From assembly GCF_006386545.1 (NCBI RefSeq), contig NZ_SWAR01000045.1:1-41345 (forward strand): a DNA stretch of 41,345 nucleotides, written 5' to 3'. This document shows positions 26,171 through 34,168 of this stretch, one piece after another. The DNA is from Methylibium rhizosphaerae. Its GTDB lineage: Bacteria; Pseudomonadota; Gammaproteobacteria; Burkholderiales; Burkholderiaceae_C. The translations under genes were made by a program, and so were the position numbers. How positions within the stretch are numbered: the stretch's first letter is position 1; each line of letters opens with the position of its first letter. Under the pieces are notes generated by a model. The model did no database searches, had not been told where the DNA came from, and saw nothing but the letters and a program-made list of their open reading frames with translations.

Positions 26171-26977
26171 ATGGACGCGAACCTGTTCGATTTCACCGGC
26201 AAGACCGTGTTCGTGGCCGGCGGCAGCAGCGGCATCAACCTCGGCATCGCCGACGCCTTTGCCGCGCACGGTGCACGCGTGGCGATCCTGGCGCGCGATC
26301 CGGCGAAGATCGACGCCGCGCTGGACCGGCTGCGCCGCCACGGCGGCGAGGTCGCTGGCTACAGTGCCGATGTGCGCGACCCCGCGGCGGTGGCGCGCGC
26401 ACTGGAGCAGGCGCACGCCGTATTCGGCCCTATCGACGTGCTCGTCTCGGGCGCAGCCGGCAACTTCCTTGCGCCTGTGTTGGGCATGTCGCCCAATGGT
26501 TTCAAGGCCGTGGTCGACATCGACCTGCTGGGCAGCTTCAACGTGCTGCGCAACGCGCACCCGTACCTGCGCAAGCCGGGTGCGAGCGTGATCAGCATCT
26601 CCGCCTCACAGGCCTTCACGCCCACGCGCTACCAGGCTCATGTCTGCGCCGCCAAGGCGGGCGTGGACATGCTGACGCGCGTGCTGGCGCAGGAGTGGGG
26701 GCCTGATGGCATCCGCGTCAACTCGATCGTGCCGGGGCCGATCGAAGGCACCGAAGGCATGAAGCGGCTCGCGCCCACCGAAGCGGCGCGCCAGGACATG
26801 ATCCGCCGCGTGCCGTTGGGCCGCTACGGCGAGGTGCGTGAAATCGCCGGCATCGCCCTGATGCTGAGCTCGCCGCTGGCGGCGTACGTCACCGGCGTCG
26901 TGCTGCCGGTGGATGGCGGCGTGTCGCTGACCGGGCCGCGGGACTTTGCGGCCGCGTACGAGGCGGCGTCGCGGTAA
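26171..26977 (+). CDS. Short-chain reductase, 2,4-dienoyl-CoA reductase-like
   Basis: A 268-residue short-chain dehydrogenase. The nucleotide loop is GGSSGINLG (residues 17-25). The SGAAGNFLAP segment closely matches the CAAGNF/AAGNF hallmark of 2,4-dienoyl-CoA reductases. The usual YxxxK tyrosine is absent (HVCAAKAGVDMLTR has Val there), as in that reductase group. NSIVPGPIEGTEGM and a PVDGG end are typical. It should reduce a dienoyl-CoA with NADPH, fitting a pathway that removes double bonds together with the PaaG-like isomerase. Last gene before a 104-base gap. Confidence 0.85.
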   Translation: MDANLFDFTGKTVFVAGGSSGINLGIADAFAAHGARVAILARDPAKIDAALDRLRRHGGEVAGYSADVRDPAAVARALEQAHAVFGPIDVLVSGAAGNFLAPVLGMSPNGFKAVVDIDLLGSFNVLRNAHPYLRKPGASVISISASQAFTPTRYQAHVCAAKAGVDMLTRVLAQEWGPDGIRVNSIVPGPIEGTEGMKRLAPTEAARQDMIRRVPLGRYGEVREIAGIALMLSSPLAAYVTGVVLPVDGGVSLTGPRDFAAAYEAASR

Positions 26978-27081
26978 GCCGTGCCCCGCATCGGCGAAAG
27001 CGCTCACCTTAAGCTGTGCGCAAGCCCTGGTTGTCGAGATCCGAATTGCCATCGGGCGCCGCCTCGCGCAACCTTCGCGTC

Positions 27082-27900
27082 ATGCAGGACCTGAAGGACT
27101 GGCTCGGCCGAACCGAGACCCTGAACGACCACATCGCCGTCGCGCCGGTGCAGGCGCTGGCGGCCACGCTCGATGTCGACGCTCCCGGTGCGGCGCTGCC
27201 GCCGTTGTGGCACTGGCTCTTCTTCACACCCAAGGCGCGCGCCGCGGAGATCGGCCCCGACGGCCACCCTCGGCGCGGCGGCTTCCTGCCGCCGGTGGCA
27301 CTGCCGCGGCGCATGTGGGCCGGCGGCCGGCTCGAATGGCACGCGCCGCTGTACGTGGGCGATGCGGCCACGCGCACGTCGCGCATCGTGGCGGTGGACG
27401 AGAAGCAGGGCAGGAGCGGAGACCTCGTGTTCGTGACCGTGCGCCATGAGATCTCGGGCCCACACGGGCTGGCGCTCACGGAGGAGCACGACATCGTCTA
27501 CCGTGGTGCGGCGCCCGGGCCCCAACCCGGCGCCGCTGCGCCTGCCAATGCGGCCTTCACGCGCGAGATCGTGCCAGACCCGGTGCTGCTCTTTCGATAT
27601 TCGGCGCTCACCTTCAACGGTCACCGCATCCACTACGACCGCAGCTACGCGACCGAGGTCGAGGGCTACCCCGGCCTGGTCGTGCACGGACCGCTGATCG
27701 CCACGCTGCTGATGGATCTGGCGCGCCGCGAGCGGCCGGCGCTGTTGCCGCGGCGCTTCTCGTTCAAGGCCGTGCACCCGGTCTTCGACATCCACCCCTT
27801 CGCCGTCTGCGGGCGCGAGGAGGCGCCGGGCCGCCTTGCGCTGTGGGCGCGCGACCATGAAGGACGCCTGGCGATGCAGGCCACGCTGGAGACCCGATGA
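27082..27900 (+). CDS. HTD2/mesaconyl-CoA hydratase-like hot-dog dehydratase
   Basis: A 272-residue two-domain hot-dog protein of the FAS1-like/HTD2 group. RTETLNDHIAVAPVQALAATL opens it, PLPPLWHWL-like and RRGGFLPPVALPRRMWAGG follow, and the second half contains TFNGHRIHYDRSYA and YPGLVVHGPLIATLLMDL. This matches mesaconyl-C4-CoA hydratase and related acyl-CoA hydratases. The ATG at 27082 lacks a clear ribosome site; an upstream in-frame GTG at 27016 would add 22 atypical residues. It opens the last block and overlaps the acyl-CoA dehydrogenase gene as ATGA. The substrate is likely a C4-C6 unsaturated (di)carboxyl-CoA. Confidence 0.85.
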   Translation: MQDLKDWLGRTETLNDHIAVAPVQALAATLDVDAPGAALPPLWHWLFFTPKARAAEIGPDGHPRRGGFLPPVALPRRMWAGGRLEWHAPLYVGDAATRTSRIVAVDEKQGRSGDLVFVTVRHEISGPHGLALTEEHDIVYRGAAPGPQPGAAAPANAAFTREIVPDPVLLFRYSALTFNGHRIHYDRSYATEVEGYPGLVVHGPLIATLLMDLARRERPALLPRRFSFKAVHPVFDIHPFAVCGREEAPGRLALWARDHEGRLAMQATLETR

Positions 27901-29045
27901 CCGCCTACCAGGACATCCGCGACGCGGTGCGCGACCTCACGCGCCAGTTCTCCGACGAGTACTTCCGCCAGATCGACGCCCAACGCGCCTACCCGGAGGC
28001 CTTCGTCGACGCGCTCACCCGGGCCGGCTGGCTGGCGGCGCTGATCCCGCAGGAGTACGGCGGCTCGGGCCTCGGGCTGGCCGAGGCCTCGGTGATCATG
28101 GAAGAGATCAACCGCGCGGGCGGCAACGCCGGCGCCTGCCACGGCCAGATGTACAACATGGGCACGCTGCTGCGTCACGGCTCGGCGGCGCAGAAGCGCC
28201 AGCACCTGCCGAAGATCGCCTCGGGCGAGCTTCGCCTGCAGTCGATGGGCGTGACCGAGCCCACCACCGGCACCGACACCACGAAGATCAGGACCACCGC
28301 GGTGAAACGGGGCGACCGCTACATCGTCAACGGCCAGAAGGTGTGGATCTCGCGCGTGCAGCACTCCGACCTCATGATCCTGCTGGCGCGCACGACGCCG
28401 CTGGCCGAGGTGAAGAAGAAGAGCGAGGGTTTGTCGATCTTCATCGTCGACCTGCGCGAAGCCGTCGGGAAGGGGCTCGCCGTCCGGCCGATCCCGAACA
28501 TGGTGAACCACGAGACCAACGAGCTCTTCTTCGAGAACCTGGAGATCCCGGCCGAGAACCTGATCGGCGAGGAAGGGCAGGGCTTCAAGTACATCCTCGA
28601 CGGCCTGAACGCCGAGCGCACGCTGATCGCCGCCGAATGCATCGGCGACGGGCGCTGGTTCATCGACCGTGTCACCGCCTATACGAAGGACCGCATCGTC
28701 TTCGGCCGCCCGATCGCGCAGAACCAGGGCGTGCAGTTCCCGATCGCCGAGGCGCACATCGAGGTGGAGGCGGCCGACCTGATGCGCTGGAAGGCGTGCG
28801 AGCTGTTCGACGCCCGCCAGCCCTGCGGCGCAGAGGCCAACATGGCGAAGTACCTGGCAGCCAAGGCGTCGTGGGAGGCGGCCAACGCCTGCCTGCAGTT
28901 CCACGGCGGCTTCGGCTTCGCCTGCGAATACGACGTCGAGCGAAAGTTCCGCGAGACGCGGCTGTACCAGGTGGCGCCGATCTCCACCAACCTGATCCTG
29001 TCGTACGTGGCCGAGCACGTGCTCGGCATGCCGCGGTCGTTCTGA
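27897..29045 (+). CDS. Acyl-CoA dehydrogenase, third type, with Gln at the YEG position
   Basis: A 382-residue flavin dehydrogenase: IPQEYGGSGLG, GVTEPTTGTDTTKI, NGQKVWISRV, FGRPIAQNQGVQFPIA and CLQFHGGFGFACEYDVE. At the usual Glu of YEGT it has YQVAPIS with Gln358, and the helix-G position used by long-chain enzymes (FIDRVTAY) shows no obvious Glu either. This subgroup is common in proteobacterial CoA clusters, so it is probably active with a different base, but that cannot be settled from the sequence. The context next to a hydratase and a class III transferase suggests a short branched or dicarboxylic acyl-CoA. Confidence 0.9.
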   Translation: MTAYQDIRDAVRDLTRQFSDEYFRQIDAQRAYPEAFVDALTRAGWLAALIPQEYGGSGLGLAEASVIMEEINRAGGNAGACHGQMYNMGTLLRHGSAAQKRQHLPKIASGELRLQSMGVTEPTTGTDTTKIRTTAVKRGDRYIVNGQKVWISRVQHSDLMILLARTTPLAEVKKKSEGLSIFIVDLREAVGKGLAVRPIPNMVNHETNELFFENLEIPAENLIGEEGQGFKYILDGLNAERTLIAAECIGDGRWFIDRVTAYTKDRIVFGRPIAQNQGVQFPIAEAHIEVEAADLMRWKACELFDARQPCGAEANMAKYLAAKASWEAANACLQFHGGFGFACEYDVERKFRETRLYQVAPISTNLILSYVAEHVLGMPRSF

Positions 29046-29047
29046 TC

Positions 29048-30217
29048 ATGCTTCCCCTCGAAGGCATCACCGTCCTCACGCTCGAGCACGCGATCGCAGC
29101 GCCGCTGGCCACGCGCCAGCTCGCCGACCTGGGCGCGCGCGTGATCAAGGTCGAGCGGCCCGGTGTCGGCGACTTCGCGCGCGGCTACGACGAGCGCGTG
29201 CGCGGCCTGTCGTCGCACTTCGTGTGGACCAACCGCGGCAAGGAAAGCCTCACGCTCGACGTCAAGCAGCCGGCGGCCGCAGCCGTGCTCGCCCGGCTGG
29301 TGGCGCGCGCCGACGTGCTGGTGCAGAACCTCGCGCCCGGCGCGGCGGCCCGGCTGGGCCTGTCGTACGAGCAGCTCGCGCCCGACCACCCGCGCCTCGT
29401 GGTGTGCGACATCTCGGGCTACGGCAGCGACGGCCCGTATCGCGACAAGAAGGCCTACGATCTCCTGATCCAGGGCGAGTCGGGGTTTCTCGCCGTCACC
29501 GGATCGGCGGGCGAGCCGGCGAAGGCCGGCTGCTCGATCGCCGACATCGCCGCCGGCATGCAGGCGCACGTGAACATCCTCGCCGCGCTGATCGAGCGCG
29601 GTCGCACCGGGCGCGGCCGGCGCATCGAGGTATCGATGCTGGAGAGCATGGTCGAGTGGATGGGCTTCCCGCTGTACTACGCCTTCGAAGGCGCGAGCCC
29701 GCCGCCGCGCGCCGGCGCGAGCCATGCCACGATCCAGCCCTACGGCCCGTTCCGGGCCGGCGACGGCAAGACCGTGATGCTCGGCGTGCAGAACGAGCGC
29801 GAATGGGCGGCGTTCTGCGAACAGGTGCTGCGCCGGCCCGAGCTCGCGCGCGACGAGCGCTTCGCCTCCAACAGCCGGCGCGTCGCCCGGCGCGAGGCGC
29901 TGCACGCCATCGTCGCCGAAGCGTTCGCCACGCTGAGCGCCGAGCAGGTGATCGCGCGGCTGGACGCAGCGCAGATCGCCAACGCACGCGTCAACGACCT
30001 GGCGGAGGTGTGGGCGCATCCGCAGCTCGCCGCGCGCGGCTGCTGGCGCGAGATCGACACACCCGCCGGACGCGTGCCGGCGCTGGTGCCGCCGGGTCGC
30101 GACGACGCGCCGATGGGCGAGGTGCCGGCACTGGGCCAGCACACCGAAGCGATCCTCGGCGAGCTGGGTTACCGCACGGACGACATTGCGGCGCTGCGCG
30201 TCGCGGGGGCGATATGA
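29048..30217 (+). CDS. CaiB/BaiF-type class III CoA transferase
   Basis: A 389-residue CoA transferase. Asp166 in SIADIAAG is the expected acyl-carrying aspartate. The place taken by the racemase histidine in the first CaiB-fold gene of the island is Tyr137 here (KKAYDLLIQG), so this one should be a genuine transferase. LEHAIAAPLATRQLADLGA and the RTGRGRRIEVSMLESM linker are typical, and the pattern resembles mesaconyl-, itaconate- and succinyl-CoA-dependent transferases. It starts three bases after the dehydrogenase stop. Its stop lies in an ATGA that is repeated 71 bases downstream, at the start of the next gene. Confidence 0.9.
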   Translation: MLPLEGITVLTLEHAIAAPLATRQLADLGARVIKVERPGVGDFARGYDERVRGLSSHFVWTNRGKESLTLDVKQPAAAAVLARLVARADVLVQNLAPGAAARLGLSYEQLAPDHPRLVVCDISGYGSDGPYRDKKAYDLLIQGESGFLAVTGSAGEPAKAGCSIADIAAGMQAHVNILAALIERGRTGRGRRIEVSMLESMVEWMGFPLYYAFEGASPPPRAGASHATIQPYGPFRAGDGKTVMLGVQNEREWAAFCEQVLRRPELARDERFASNSRRVARREALHAIVAEAFATLSAEQVIARLDAAQIANARVNDLAEVWAHPQLAARGCWREIDTPAGRVPALVPPGRDDAPMGEVPALGQHTEAILGELGYRTDDIAALRVAGAI

Positions 30218-30290
30218 GCCCGCACGGCCGCCCGAAGGGCGAATTCCCCCTCGGGGGGACGGCGCGCAGCGCCCAGGGGGCGATATGAGC
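30205..30290. repeat. 71-bp hairpin-rich insertion flanked by a 15-bp direct repeat
   Basis: GGGGGCGATATGAGC occurs at 30205-30219 and again at 30276-30290. The first copy contains the transferase stop, the second the start of the MmgE/PrpD gene. The DNA between holds three small hairpins: GCCC/GGGC at 30230-30240, CCCCC/GGGGG at 30246-30257 and GGCGC/GCGCC at 30261-30273. The layout suggests that a small palindromic element entered an ancestral overlapping ATGA junction. Similar hairpin strings are common between genes in Burkholderiales. The second copy also supplies a purine-rich stretch in front of the displaced start codon. Confidence 0.85.
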
Positions 30291-31646
30291 GACATGAACG
30301 AGACCCGAACCCTTGCCGTCTTCGCGGCCAACGTGCGCTTCGAGAACATCCCGGCCGAGGTCATCGCGCGCGCCGAAGACCTCTTCGCCGACTGGCTCGG
30401 CTCGGCACTGGCCGGCAAGGGGGCGCGCCCGGTCGAGACGATCGAAGCCTTCGCGCGCACGATGGGGCCACCCGACGGCGGCGCCGAGGTGCTGATCTCC
30501 CGCCGGCGCACGAGCCCGCTGTTCGCCGCCATGGTCAACGCTGCCGCGTCGCACTTCGCCGAGCAGGACGACGTGCACAACGGCTCGGTGTTCCACCCGG
30601 CGGCTGTCGTGTTCCCGCCCGCGCTGGCCGTGGCCCAGGCGCTCGGACGCTCGGGCAGCGAGCTGCTCGCCGCCGTGGTCGCGGGCTACGAGGTCGGCAT
30701 CCGCGTCGGCGAGTTCCTCGGCCGATCGCACTACAAGGTCTTTCACACCACCGGCACCGCGGGCACGCTGGCGGCCGCGGCAGCGGTCGGCCACCTGCTG
30801 CGGCTCGACGCCGATCGCATGCAGCACGCCTTCGGCTCGGCCGGCACGCAGGCGGCGGGGCTGTGGGAGTTCCTGCGCGATGCCGCCGACTCCAAGCAGC
30901 TGCACACGGCGCATGCCGCCACGGCGGGGCTCGCGGCCGCCTACCTCGCGCAAGACGGCTTCACCGGCGCGCGCCGCATCCTCGAAGGGCCGCAGGGGCT
31001 GGCAGCCGGCATGTCGAGCGACGCCGACGCGGCCAAGCTCGTCGACCGCCTCGGCACGCGCTGGGCGCTGGCCGAGACGTCCTTCAAGTTCCACGCCTCG
31101 TGCCGCCACACCCATCCGGCGGCCGACGCGCTGCAGCGCGTGCTGGCCGATCACGCGCTGGCCGCGGGCGATGTCGAGCGCGTCACCGCGCACGTGCACC
31201 AGGGCGCCATCGACGTGCTGGGGCCGGTGGTCGATCCGCAGACCGTGCACCAGGCCAAGTTCTCGATGGGCACCGTGCTCGCCCTGATCGCGCTGCGAGG
31301 CGCCGCCGGCATCGGCGAGTTCGAGGCGCACTGGCGCGACCGCGACGTGCTTGCCTGGCGCAACAAGGTCGCGATGTCGCTCGACGACGAGGTCGATGCC
31401 GCCTACCCGGCGCGCTGGATCGGCAAGGTCAGCGTGCTCACGCGCGATGGCCGCACGCTGCATGCGCGTGTCGACGAGCCGAAGGGCGACCCGGGCAACA
31501 CGCTGAGCCGCGACGAGCTGCGCGCCAAGGCGCTGCGCCTGGCGGCGTTCGGCGGCGGTGCCAGCGCGGAAGCGGCGAACCGCGCGCTCGATGCCGTGTG
31601 GTCGATCGCTGGCGCACCGCGCGTGCCGATGCTGCTGGCGTCATGA
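30285..31646 (+). CDS. MmgE/PrpD-family protein (2-methylcitrate dehydratase-like)
   Basis: A 453-residue MmgE/PrpD-fold protein. SALAGKGARPVETIEAF, HFAEQDDVHNGSVFHPAAVV, GYEVGIRVGEFLG, HTTGTAGTLAAAAAVG, FGSAGTQAAGLWEFL and FKFHASCRHTHPAADAL are all family marks. Members dehydrate 2-methylcitrate or isomerise/decarboxylate related branched tri- and dicarboxylates such as itaconate. Here, beside a CoA transferase and a CitE-like lyase and away from any prpC or prpB, a role on a branched dicarboxylic intermediate is more likely than the methylcitrate cycle. The start was probably once overlapping the transferase stop; it is now separated by the hairpin insertion. Confidence 0.9.
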   Translation: MSDMNETRTLAVFAANVRFENIPAEVIARAEDLFADWLGSALAGKGARPVETIEAFARTMGPPDGGAEVLISRRRTSPLFAAMVNAAASHFAEQDDVHNGSVFHPAAVVFPPALAVAQALGRSGSELLAAVVAGYEVGIRVGEFLGRSHYKVFHTTGTAGTLAAAAAVGHLLRLDADRMQHAFGSAGTQAAGLWEFLRDAADSKQLHTAHAATAGLAAAYLAQDGFTGARRILEGPQGLAAGMSSDADAAKLVDRLGTRWALAETSFKFHASCRHTHPAADALQRVLADHALAAGDVERVTAHVHQGAIDVLGPVVDPQTVHQAKFSMGTVLALIALRGAAGIGEFEAHWRDRDVLAWRNKVAMSLDDEVDAAYPARWIGKVSVLTRDGRTLHARVDEPKGDPGNTLSRDELRAKALRLAAFGGGASAEAANRALDAVWSIAGAPRVPMLLAS

Positions 31647-32536
31647 ACGCCGCCCTGGGCGCACGCTCGCTGCTGTTCGTTCCCGGCCACCGGCCCGAAC
31701 GCTTCGGCAAGGCGCTGGCCAGCGGTGCCGACGCCGTGGTCGTCGATCTCGAGGATTCGGTGCCGCCCGACGCGAAGGCGCGGGCCGCGCAGGCGCTGGG
31801 CGGCGCCTGGCCGACGCTCGACCCATCGCGTGTGCTGGTGCGCGTGAACGCACGCGGCACGCCGTGGCACGAAGACGACCTCGCGCTGTGCGCGCGATTG
31901 CGCCCCGTGGCCGTCATGGTGCCGAAGGCCGAACATGCCGACGACCTGCAGGATGCCGCCCTTCAGGCGCGTGCCGGCGAACGCGGCGTGCTGGCCCTGG
32001 TCGAGAGCGCTGTCGGCGTCGCGAACGCGCGCGCCATCGCCGCCTGTCCGGCGGTGGGCCGGCTCGTGCTCGGCCACATCGACCTGATGGCCGATCTCGG
32101 GCTGCAATGCGATGCCGACGAACGCGAGCTCGACGCGGTGCGCTTCGAGCTCGTGCTGGCGTCACGGCTGGCGGCGCGGCCGGCGCCGGTCGACGGCGTC
32201 ACCACGGCAATCGACGACGAGCCGCGGTTGATCGAGGACGCGAGGCGCGGGCAGCGCTTCGGCTTCGGCGGCAAGCTCTGCATCCACCCGCGCCAGATCG
32301 CGCCGCTGCATGCGGCGCTCGTCCCCGCGCCGCCGCAGCTGGCGTGGGCGCGCCGGGTGGTGGAGGCTGTCGCGGCGGCCGGGGCCGGCGCGGTACGCGT
32401 CGATGGTCAGATGGTCGACCGGCCGGTCCTGCTGCGGGCGCAGCAGCTGCTGGCCCGCGCCCACGCTCACGAAGCGGCCGCGTCCTCGGCCAGCAGATCC
32501 ACCAGCTCGCGCGCGAACACCGGCAGACTGTCGTAG
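31643..32536 (+). CDS. CitE-like CoA-ester lyase (HpcH/HpaI aldolase family)
   Basis: A 297-residue TIM-barrel lyase of the CitE/malyl-CoA lyase group. RSLLFVPGHRPERF begins it, GADAVVVDLEDSVPPDAK carries the first acidic residues, LALVESAVGVANARAIA the metal-binding Glu, GHIDLMADLG the Asp, and GFGGKLCIHPRQI the CoA-binding end. The family cleaves malyl-, methylmalyl- or citramalyl-CoA to glyoxylate or pyruvate plus a short acyl-CoA. It ends the rightward block after an ATGA overlap. Its last 23 codons lie over the 3' end of the convergent LysR gene, so the Ser-rich C-terminal tail may be an extension past the family's normal end. Confidence 0.9.
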   Translation: MNAALGARSLLFVPGHRPERFGKALASGADAVVVDLEDSVPPDAKARAAQALGGAWPTLDPSRVLVRVNARGTPWHEDDLALCARLRPVAVMVPKAEHADDLQDAALQARAGERGVLALVESAVGVANARAIAACPAVGRLVLGHIDLMADLGLQCDADERELDAVRFELVLASRLAARPAPVDGVTTAIDDEPRLIEDARRGQRFGFGGKLCIHPRQIAPLHAALVPAPPQLAWARRVVEAVAAAGAGAVRVDGQMVDRPVLLRAQQLLARAHAHEAAASSASRSTSSRANTGRLS

Positions 32537-33369
32537 CTGCGCATGCAGACCGTCAGGCGGCGCAGCGCCCACTCGTCGCCGAGCGTGACCACGCGGATGT
32601 CCATCGTGCGCCGGTGACGGCCGGCGGCCGATGCCGGCAGCATGCCGACACCGACGCCGGCCTCGACCATGCGGCACAGCGCCTCGAAGTTGCCGACTTG
32701 GATGCGCAGCTTCACGCGCCGGTTGAGGCGCTCGGCCTGCGCATGCATGAAGGCGTGGATGGCGCTCGCCTCCTGCAGGCCGACGTGATCGAAGGCCAGC
32801 GTGTCCTCGAACGGCACGTGCTCGAGCGTGGCCAGCGGGTGGGCGGCGGGCACCGCCACCACCAGGCGGTCGGTGCGGTAGGGCATGACCTCGAGCCCCT
32901 CGGTGCGTACCGTGCCGGCGACGATGCCCAGGTCGGTCTGGCCGTCGACGACGGCGCGCACGATCTCGTCGGACACGCGCTCGCGCAGGTCGATGTTGAC
33001 GTCCGGACGCCTGGCCAGGTAGGTGCGCAGCACGTCGGGCAGGAACTCGGTGATCGCGGTGGTGCTGGCGAAGATGCGCAGGTGGCCCTTCACCCCTTGC
33101 GCGTACTCCTGCAGGTCGCCGCGCAGGTGTTCGAGCTGGTGCAGCACCTGGCGCGCGTGGTGTGCCAGCGCCTGGCCTGGCGGCGTCAGCGTGACGCCCT
33201 GGCTGCCGCGGTACAGCAGCCTGGCGCCGATGCCCTCTTCGAGGTTCTTGATGCGCACGCTGGCCGCGGGCAGCGACAGGTGGCTGCGCTCGGCGCCGCG
33301 GGTCATGCTGTTGCTGTCGGCGATGTTGACGAACAGGCGCAGGTCCACCAAGTCGAAATGCATCGCCAT
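32467..33369 (-). CDS. LysR-family transcriptional regulator
   Basis: A 300-residue LysR regulator from the ATG at 33369 (a second ATG lies at 33363). The winged helix is at the start (FDLVDLRLFVNIADSNSM, LSLPAASVRIKNLEEGIG, LLYRGSQGVTLTPPGQ), followed by the substrate domain (LRIFASTTAITEFLPDVL, DLGIVAGTVRTEGLEV, GVGVGMLPASAAG). Longer reading frames upstream do not look like protein. It converges on the CitE-like gene with a 70-base overlap, so the two transcripts are antisense at their ends. It may regulate the last block or genes beyond it, but LysR regulators are usually divergent from their target, so the link is weak. Confidence 0.93.
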   Translation of the reverse strand: MAMHFDLVDLRLFVNIADSNSMTRGAERSHLSLPAASVRIKNLEEGIGARLLYRGSQGVTLTPPGQALAHHARQVLHQLEHLRGDLQEYAQGVKGHLRIFASTTAITEFLPDVLRTYLARRPDVNIDLRERVSDEIVRAVVDGQTDLGIVAGTVRTEGLEVMPYRTDRLVVAVPAAHPLATLEHVPFEDTLAFDHVGLQEASAIHAFMHAQAERLNRRVKLRIQVGNFEALCRMVEAGVGVGMLPASAAGRHRRTMDIRVVTLGDEWALRRLTVCMRSYDSLPVFARELVDLLAEDAAAS

Positions 33370-33546
33370 GCCTGGATTATCGCGTCCAACCGTTGCGCCG
33401 ACGAAGCCCGTGAGCCACCGAACCCGCGTGGAACCCACTCGCCACCGCCTTGTGTCTGCTGATGGCCGGTCCCGCCGCTGCTCAGCAATCAACAACCTCG
33501 CCGATGCGGCAAGGGCCAGCTTCTGAAGAAGTGCACCAGTGATGCG

Positions 33547-33732
33547 GTGGCGGCGTCGAAGGTGTCGTGCAACGCGCAGGTCACCTATCGAAAGGCAGGC
33601 CCGAGCCCGTTCCTGCGGGAAGTGGTCATCTCCTTCGGGCGCACGGGCTATGTTGCGCTGTTCGAGATCGAGGACGCTTCCAACGTCGTGGTCGTGGCGG
33701 TGCGGCACCAACTGGAGGACGACTATCACTGA
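33547..33732 (+). pseudogene. ParE/RelE-type toxin remnant (C-terminal part)
   Basis: From about 33589 to the stop the frame reads SPFLREVVISFGRTGYVALFEIE and ends AVRHQLEDDYH, which is the C-terminal half of ParE/RelE-superfamily toxins of type II toxin-antitoxin systems. The family is about 90-100 residues long; only about 50 recognisable residues remain. The frame stays open upstream but shows no toxin-like N-terminus, and no antitoxin gene is visible. The GTG at 33547 is only a nominal start. Most likely a decayed toxin at the edge of the accessory region. Confidence 0.6.
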
Positions 33733-34168
33733 GTGACAGGCCGCCCATGCATCGGGCTGCCACAAATTGGGGCGACCGAACGGGATGCCATGGCCGGCGG
33801 GGCCTCCCGAACGACATGCACGGGCGCTTCACAGGTTTGTCCACAGCTTGTGTGGATAGGGCTTGTCGTATCGGCCGGTGGCCTTCCGTAGCGGGCAGGC
33901 CCTTCGTGTCCCTTGCGCTGGTCGGCACGTCGGCCGCGGGGCCGCCGCTGCTCGTGAACGTTCGGTCGGCTGCGCTGCAACCGCTGCGCCAGGCAAGCTG
34001 GCATATCGGCCGCGACGCTGCGCCGCCCGGTGGGAGGTGGCAGCCCGTGCGCCAGGCGTCGACGATCGGAACGAACCGCGCCTTCATTCTCAAGGCCGGA
34101 CTCGAGCTGACGATACGACGTACTGTTGCTGCAGGGTGGCAGCTTCGCGATACATCAACCAAAGGCAA
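33733..34168. other. Gene-free stretch between toxin remnant and nuclease-like gene
   Basis: No convincing coding region is visible in this 436-base stretch, although several frames stay open because of the high GC. At 33840-33856 TCCACA and TGTGGA form a 6-bp inverted repeat around five bases, resembling two facing, one-mismatch DnaA boxes (TTGTCCACA, TGTGGATAG). Nothing else around it suggests an origin. Confidence 0.4.

Noticed and set aside
30285-31646. MmgE/PrpD gene as evidence for a methylcitrate cycle
   Set aside because: No methylcitrate synthase, methylisocitrate lyase or aconitase gene accompanies it; the neighbours point to a CoA-transferase/lyase route instead.
33837-33859. Two facing DnaA-box-like sequences
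   Set aside because: Each has a mismatch, only one pair exists, and there is no AT-rich unwinding region, dnaA or replication gene nearby. A chance 6-bp inverted repeat explains it.
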